From CAIUGU01 sp040080215 (lineage in GTDB: Bacteria; Pseudomonadota; Gammaproteobacteria; Steroidobacterales; Steroidobacteraceae): DNA of 38,568 nucleotides. Positions 34,031 through 38,568 of this stretch are shown piece after piece; the first letter of the stretch is position 1; each line of letters opens with the position of its first letter. The stretch is taken from positions 1 to 38,568 of the forward strand of contig JBEBIT010000030.1 in assembly GCA_040080215.1 (NCBI GenBank), written 5' to 3'. The notes below the pieces were generated by a model, which had not been told where the DNA came from, searched no databases, and saw only the letters and a program-made list of their open reading frames with translations. The position numbers were made by a program, and so were the translations under genes.

Positions 34031-35029
34031 CTACTGAGACAAGAACTCCAGCAGGGCGGGGTAGAACTGCTGCGGGGCTTCCATGTGGGGCACATGCCCG
34101 ATGCCGGGAAGCAGCACGACGCGGCCCTTGCCATCCGGAATGCTCTGCGCAACAAACTTCATCCTTTCCTGGAACACCGCCGCTGAACCGGGCAGCACAT
34201 CCTCGGCGCCGCCGATGACGAGCGTCGGTGCCTTGATGTGCGCCCAATCGTTGATGACGGGGTCGAGGTACGGCAGGCGCTGGATCAGCGTCTGTACCCA
34301 CGCGTAGCGCGGCCAGTCGCCGCTCAGCGTCCACGAATACCGGATGCGCGCGTACTTCTCGAACTCGGCGTTCCACGCGGCCGGGTTGTGGGCCACGTAG
34401 CGGAAGAGGCCTGCGCGAACCGTCTGGTAGGTCGAGGCCAGCGTGCGCTCGTAGGCCTCATCGATGCTCGGCCACGGCGCGTCGAAGCGGGTGTCCGTCA
34501 GGCCGATGGGGTTGTAGATCACGACTCGCTCGGCAACACCCGGATACTGCGTCGCGAAGCGGGCCGACAGCATGCCGCCCATGGAATGGCCGATGATCGT
34601 TGCGCGCGTAATACCGAGATGTTGCAGCAGCAGCTGCGTGTTCCGCGCCATGTCGTGGAAGTTGTACGGGATGATGGCTTTCGACGACCGTCCGAATCCG
34701 ATCTGGTCCGGCACCACGACACGAAAGCCCGCGCTCCTCAAGACATCGATCGGCCCGCCCCAGTAGAACCCCGCGAAGTTCATGCCGTGCAGCAGCACCA
34801 CCGTGCGGCCATTCGGTTGTCCCGCGGCGGGCACATCCATGTACGCCATGCGCAGGTCTTGCCCGTACAGCTTCAGAGGCAGGTACGACGAGGGATGCGG
34901 GTACGCGGTTTCCTCGTTGTTGATGCTGCCCGGCGCGACGTCCGGCGTGGGCGGCTCGGCCGCCAGTGCATTCCCATTGCAGAGGAGCAGTGCCAACAGT
35001 GGAGCAAGCAGCTTGCGTGAGGATGTCAT
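34031..35029 (-). CDS. Secreted alpha/beta hydrolase
   Basis: A 332-residue alpha/beta-fold hydrolase with a signal peptide (KLLAPLLALLLCNGNALA). Oxyanion region VVLLHGMNFAGFYW, nucleophile elbow GHSMGG (Ser149), acid in GGAEDVLPG and His in GIGHVPHMEAP complete a catalytic triad. The family covers esterases, lipases, ring-cleavage hydrolases and haloalkane dehalogenases; the Ser nucleophile excludes the last. The start MTSSRKLL is chosen for the signal peptide. It is last in a five-gene minus-strand run, 19 bases after family X copy 3. Confidence 0.88.
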   Translation of the reverse strand: MTSSRKLLAPLLALLLCNGNALAAEPPTPDVAPGSINNEETAYPHPSSYLPLKLYGQDLRMAYMDVPAAGQPNGRTVVLLHGMNFAGFYWGGPIDVLRSAGFRVVVPDQIGFGRSSKAIIPYNFHDMARNTQLLLQHLGITRATIIGHSMGGMLSARFATQYPGVAERVVIYNPIGLTDTRFDAPWPSIDEAYERTLASTYQTVRAGLFRYVAHNPAAWNAEFEKYARIRYSWTLSGDWPRYAWVQTLIQRLPYLDPVINDWAHIKAPTLVIGGAEDVLPGSAAVFQERMKFVAQSIPDGKGRVVLLPGIGHVPHMEAPQQFYPALLEFLSQ

Positions 35030-35048
35030 GGGTAGGGCCGTTCCGGCG

Positions 35049-35867
35049 CTAGCGACCGCCGTCCTCGAGGATGACGCCGATCTCGCCGTTCGCATTGATG
35101 GGATTGCGGTTGTTCTCGAGGCACACGTACGGGAGCAATGAAAAGCCGGCTTCGGCGCGATGATAGGTCTTCGTTACGGTCCACGGCTTCGTGTACGCCT
35201 TGGCGTCGACCAGCGTGATCTCGTCCTTCAGCGTGTTCTTGTCGGCGAGCCAGATGCGCTCGTGCACCACGAGGTCGCCGCTGTGCGGAATGCCGGTCGC
35301 CTCGAGGTTGGTGTCGTCGCGCAGGCCGACCGTTTCGGCAACCAGCACATTGCCCTCCCAGCGCCCGATTGAATGACCGTAATAGGTCGGGTCCAGTTCG
35401 TCCGCCGGCGGATGCGGCCGGCCGTCGATGAAGACGCGACGCGTCTGCTCGTTCCACTCGGCGAAGATGTTGAGCTGGATGTCGTTCTGCATGATCTCCA
35501 TCGGATAGACCATCGTCATGATGCGCGGCATGCCCTGCGGCAGGCAGGCAGCCGTGGGATCGCCGGTCGGCCGGCCTTCGGAGGCATTCTTGAGATGCTG
35601 CGCATAGATGGCCGCGTACGCCGGCGTGAGCGGCGGTTCGCCCTTGGGACCGATCTTGCCTGGCACCCAGCCGATGCCGTCCTTGTTGACCCACAGGCCC
35701 GTGAAATCGCGCATCGACCGCGGCTCGTACTGCTTCGCGACGTACTCGGCCTTCGCCGCCGGCGCAGCGGCGTGAACCCTCGCCGGTGTGAGGGAAACGC
35801 ACGCCGTCGCTGCAACCAGCACGGCAGCATGCATTGCGAAGCGCAAGGCCGGGCGGCGCGCGTTCAT
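35049..35867 (-). CDS. Uncharacterised secreted protein, family X copy 3
   Basis: A 272-residue protein with a signal peptide (AAVLVAATACVSLTPARVHA). Family landmarks: MRDFTGLWVNK, AACLPQGMP, RRVFIDGRPHPPADELDPT, SIGRWEGNVLVAETV, VHERIWLAD, TKPWTVTKTY and a C-terminal YVCLENNRNPI. The Cys pair around the GMP motif and near the C-terminus is conserved in all three copies. The start overlaps the DUF6152 stop (ATGA). Function is unknown; strict pairing with DUF6152 suggests a shared task. Confidence 0.75.
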   Translation of the reverse strand: MNARRPALRFAMHAAVLVAATACVSLTPARVHAAAPAAKAEYVAKQYEPRSMRDFTGLWVNKDGIGWVPGKIGPKGEPPLTPAYAAIYAQHLKNASEGRPTGDPTAACLPQGMPRIMTMVYPMEIMQNDIQLNIFAEWNEQTRRVFIDGRPHPPADELDPTYYGHSIGRWEGNVLVAETVGLRDDTNLEATGIPHSGDLVVHERIWLADKNTLKDEITLVDAKAYTKPWTVTKTYHRAEAGFSLLPYVCLENNRNPINANGEIGVILEDGGR

Positions 35868-36256
35868 CGGGCCTGTCCTTCGCGCGCGGAGATCATCGTA
35901 CCGTCGGCCTTCACGACGGTGATGACGTTGCCGCTGCGCTCACCGCTCTTCAACGGGTTCATCGTGATCTTGACGTTCTCACCCGGCTTCAGGGTGTTCC
36001 GCTTCCAGCCGATGCGGGCCAGCGCGTTGGGGCTGCGGCCCTCGACGCTGTACTCGACTTCCTGGCCGTTCTCCATCACGCGCAGCTGGATCCACGTGTG
36101 CGGGTTGGTCCACTGGAAATCGCGCACGGTGCCTTCGAGCGTGACGACCTTCGTCTCATCGAACATCGCGTTCGAGTGATGGGACCACGCCGTGCCTGCG
36201 ATGCCGCAGGCCGTGAACGCCGCAACCACCAGTCCGAGCCGTCTACTTGCTTGCAT
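35864..36256 (-). CDS. DUF6152 family secreted protein, copy 3
   Basis: A 130-residue protein with a signal peptide (LGLVVAAFTACGIAGTAWS) then HHSNAMFDETKVVTLEG. Landmarks RDFQWTNPHTWIQLRV, VEYSVEGRSPNALARIGWK, PLKSGERSG are those of the family. AAGGAG 7 bases before the ATG defines the start; it lies inside the 3' end of the GlcG-like gene, which overlaps by 14 bases. The stop overlaps the start of family X copy 3. Confidence 0.85.
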   Translation of the reverse strand: MQASRRLGLVVAAFTACGIAGTAWSHHSNAMFDETKVVTLEGTVRDFQWTNPHTWIQLRVMENGQEVEYSVEGRSPNALARIGWKRNTLKPGENVKITMNPLKSGERSGNVITVVKADGTMISAREGQAR

Positions 36257-36671
36257 GGGGGGCTCCTTCAAGGATGGCCTGTACGCCTGCCCGCGCAATC
36301 TGCGCGTCCTGGTCCGACTTGACGCCGGACACGCCGATGGCGCCGATGCAGGTGCCGTTCACGATCACGGGCACCGCGCCTTCGAGCACCGTCAGGTCCG
36401 GCACGGAAAGATACGCGTGGCGTCCGTTCTTGACCATCTCCTCGAAATAGCCGCTGTCGCGCCGTGAGCGAGCCGCCGTGCGGGCTTTCTCGATGCAGAT
36501 CCGCGCATTCAGCGGCGTGGAGTCGCCGAGGCGAATGAAGCCGAGCAGGTGCGCGCCGTCGTCGACCACGGCGATGGACACGTTGAGCCAGCCGTTGGCG
36601 GTGGCCTCGGCTTCTGCCGCCACCAGCGCCGCCTTCACATCGCTCGCCTCGAGGGCCATTCTGGGTTTCAT
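36243..36671 (-). CDS. GlcG/HbpS-like protein
   Basis: A 142-residue protein of the GlcG/HbpS (heme-binding, DUF336) family, with SIAVVDDGAHLLGFIRLGDST, KARTAARSRRDSGYF, and the glycine-rich C-terminal PVIVNGTCIGAIGVSGVKSDQD typical of the group. Members are found beside glycolate oxidase and other FAD oxidases; function is unclear (heme or small-molecule binding). The ATG overlaps the stop of the oxidase (ATGA), which supports a functional link to it. No signal peptide is seen. Confidence 0.88.
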   Translation of the reverse strand: MKPRMALEASDVKAALVAAEAEATANGWLNVSIAVVDDGAHLLGFIRLGDSTPLNARICIEKARTAARSRRDSGYFEEMVKNGRHAYLSVPDLTVLEGAVPVIVNGTCIGAIGVSGVKSDQDAQIARAGVQAILEGAPHASK

Positions 36672-38568
36672 TGCCTGGGTGCTCCTTCGGCCGGAATCAG
36701 CAGTTGCTCGAGTAGTCGCGCGACGTGGAGCGCCTCGCGTTGTGCGCCATCGGCAATCTGGTGCCGGCAGCTGGTGCCGTCGGCAACGACGATGGCATCG
36801 GGCGCACGGCGGATCGCCGGCAGCAGCGCCGCCTCGGCCATCTGCAGCGACACCGCATGATGTTCGGTCTCGTAGCCGAAGCTGCCCGCCATGCCGCAGC
36901 ACGAGGTTTCAATCAGCTCCGGCTTTGCCCCGGGGATCAGGCGCAGGACCTCGAGGATCGGGCTCACGGCGCCAAAGGCCTTCTGGTGGCAGTGGCCGTG
37001 GACGAGCAGCGGTCCCGACGCCGGCTTGAGCGCAAGCGTGAAGCGCTGCGCCTTCATTTCGCGCGCGATGAATTCTTCGAACAGGAAAGCGTTCGCCGCT
37101 ACGACTGTTGCCGCCTCCCCGAGTCCGAGGACCAGCGCTTCATCCCGCAACGTCAGCAGGCACGAGGGTTCGAGGCCCACGATCGGTACGCCCTGGCGCG
37201 CGAACGGGGCCAACGCATCGATGAGTTTGCGGGCGGATTCCCTGGCCTGATCCACCATGCCCACGCTCAAGTAAGTCCGGCCACAGCACAAGTGGCCGCC
37301 TGACTTCCGGGCGGCGTGCAATGTGTAGCCAGCTGCAGCGAGCACGCGCGCGGCGGCGAGGGCATTCTCGGTCTCGAACGTGCCGTTGAAGGTATCGACG
37401 AACAGGACGGCCACCCGCTCACCGCGGGCCGCGGCGGCCAGGGCCTCCGGAGCAGTGACAAAGGGGAACGCATCCTGTGTTCGCCAGAAAGTGTCACGGC
37501 GCCATTGCGGCAGCTTGCGCGCTGATGCGAAGCCGAGCAGCTTCCCGGTCAGCGCGGCGGCACCGGGAAGCGAGTTGCGCAGGTTCGCCAGCCACGACCA
37601 CCGGCTCGCGAAGTCGGCATAGGCCGGCAACGTGCCCACGAGCTTGTCCCGCAGGCTGAACCCGTGGCGGGCCTTGTAGTGGGCCGTGAACTCGATCTTC
37701 ATCCGGGCCATGTCGACGCCCGTCGGACATTCGCGCTTGCACCCCTTGCAGCCGACGCAGAGGTCCATCGCTTCGCGAACAGCGGGACTCGTGAAGTTGC
37801 CCTTGCCGAGCTGCCCCGACAAAGCCAGCCGCAACGTGTTCGCGCGGCCTCGGGTCACGTGCTGCTCGTCGCGGGTGACGCGGTAGCTCGGGCACATCGT
37901 GCCGGCGTCGAACTTGCGGCAGTGGCCGTTGTTGTTGCACATCTCGACGGCCTTCGCGAGGCCGCCGCTTGGGTCGCCGCCAGTGCCGGGCGCCGTGGTC
38001 GCCTCGGTGACCGGATCGTTTTGCACGTTCCAGCTGGACCAATCGAGGAAGGGCTTGAGCGGCACCACGCGGTACGGCTGCGGGGCGGAAGGCGGCGCAA
38101 AGCGGAACAGGGACCCGTCATCCATCTTCGGCGGATCGATGATCTTGCCCGGATTGAACAATCCTTGCGGATCGAGGTACTGCTTGATCTCGCGAAAGGC
38201 TTCGGTGATCGCCGGCCCGAATTGCCATGCAATCCATTCGCCGCGACACAGTCCGTCGCCGTGTTCGCCGCTGTACGCGCCACGGTACTTGCGCACGAGG
38301 ACGGAGGCTTCCTCGGCGATCGCACGCATTCTCGCAGCGCCGCCGTTCGGCCCGTCCTGCCGCATGTCGAGGATCGGCCGCACGTGCAGCGTGCCGACCG
38401 AGGCATGCGCGTAGAACGTGCCGTGCGTGCCGTGCTTCGCGAACACCTCGTTGAGCGCGTCGGTGTAGTCGGCCAGGTGCTCGAGCGGGACTGCACAGTC
38501 CTCGATGAAGCTGACCGGCTTGCCGTCGCCCTTGACGCTCATCATCACGTTGAGGCCGGCCTTGCGCA
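36668..38568 (-). CDS. FAD-linked oxidase / Fe-S protein fusion (D-2-hydroxyacid dehydrogenase type), 3' part
   Basis: The 5' end lies beyond the window; 633 residues are visible. They comprise the C-terminal FAD-linked oxidase region ending GLFNPGKII, two ferredoxin-type clusters (CNNNGHCRKFDAGTMCPSYR and CVGCKGCKRECPTGVD) and two CCG domains (GGHLCCGRTY; GHCHQKA and TSCCGMAGSFGYE). This fused architecture is that of YdiJ/GlcD-GlcF-type D-2-hydroxyacid dehydrogenases, oxidising glycolate, D-lactate or D-2-hydroxyglutarate into the quinone pool. The missing FAD-binding half prevents finer assignment. It heads the five-gene minus-strand run with an ATGA overlap to the GlcG-like gene. Confidence 0.9.
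   Translation of the reverse strand, partial: RKAGLNVMMSVKGDGKPVSFIEDCAVPLEHLADYTDALNEVFAKHGTHGTFYAHASVGTLHVRPILDMRQDGPNGGAARMRAIAEEASVLVRKYRGAYSGEHGDGLCRGEWIAWQFGPAITEAFREIKQYLDPQGLFNPGKIIDPPKMDDGSLFRFAPPSAPQPYRVVPLKPFLDWSSWNVQNDPVTEATTAPGTGGDPSGGLAKAVEMCNNNGHCRKFDAGTMCPSYRVTRDEQHVTRGRANTLRLALSGQLGKGNFTSPAVREAMDLCVGCKGCKRECPTGVDMARMKIEFTAHYKARHGFSLRDKLVGTLPAYADFASRWSWLANLRNSLPGAAALTGKLLGFASARKLPQWRRDTFWRTQDAFPFVTAPEALAAAARGERVAVLFVDTFNGTFETENALAAARVLAAAGYTLHAARKSGGHLCCGRTYLSVGMVDQARESARKLIDALAPFARQGVPIVGLEPSCLLTLRDEALVLGLGEAATVVAANAFLFEEFIAREMKAQRFTLALKPASGPLLVHGHCHQKAFGAVSPILEVLRLIPGAKPELIETSCCGMAGSFGYETEHHAVSLQMAEAALLPAIRRAPDAIVVADGTSCRHQIADGAQREALHVARLLEQLLIPAEGAPRQ

Overview
The window is high-GC, densely coded chromosomal DNA. 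A Pil/Chp twitching cluster, the ampD-ampE pair, bioA, rsmE and two cobalamin riboswitches point to a gammaproteobacterium. Many secreted proteins of unclear function lie among a Rieske oxygenase, amidohydrolase, DoxX and FAD/Fe-S oxidase, which would suit the Steroidobacteraceae/Nevskiales area. That placement is inference from gene content; no rRNA or tRNA gene was seen.

Layout. 1-7351 (+): 3' end of pilJ, a very large chpA hybrid kinase and chpC, the signalling core for type IV pili. 7362-8658 (-): an MFS transporter closed by a hairpin terminator and preceded by two tandem 30-bp palindromes. 8931-11008 (-): rsmE and bioA, divergent from ampD-ampE (11074-12626, +). 12868-16881 (-): a cobalamin regulon made of riboswitch-btuB-pduO and riboswitch-membrane protein. 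16933-17197: a long palindrome. 17254-20043 (+): an inositol-monophosphatase-family enzyme, then a GT4 glycosyltransferase and a PAP2 phosphatase behind a possible Pho box. 20120-23129 (+): NHL beta-propeller, MBL-fold lipoprotein, and a secreted protein of uncertain fold. 23146-32289: accessory catabolic-looking region with two DUF6152 genes, two members of an unnamed secreted family, an amidohydrolase and a decayed copy of its 3' end, a beta-helix protein, DoxX, a Rieske oxygenase and an MBL hydrolase. 32303-33942: divergent GGDEF genes, one degenerate. 34031-38568 (-): a tightly overlapping operon of FAD/Fe-S oxidase, GlcG-like protein, DUF6152, the third member of the unnamed secreted family, and an alpha/beta hydrolase.

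Most unusual: (1) three intergenic elements built of 15-bp units in mirrored arrays around a core (12655-12810, 15784-15945, 18023-18202); (2) a cobalamin riboswitch whose two peripheral stems each carry an inserted REP-like hairpin; (3) a repeated module of DUF6152 plus an uncharacterised secreted family, present three times near oxidoreductases and hydrolases; (4) a GGDEF pair in which one partner lost the catalytic motif but kept the RxxD inhibitory-site motif.
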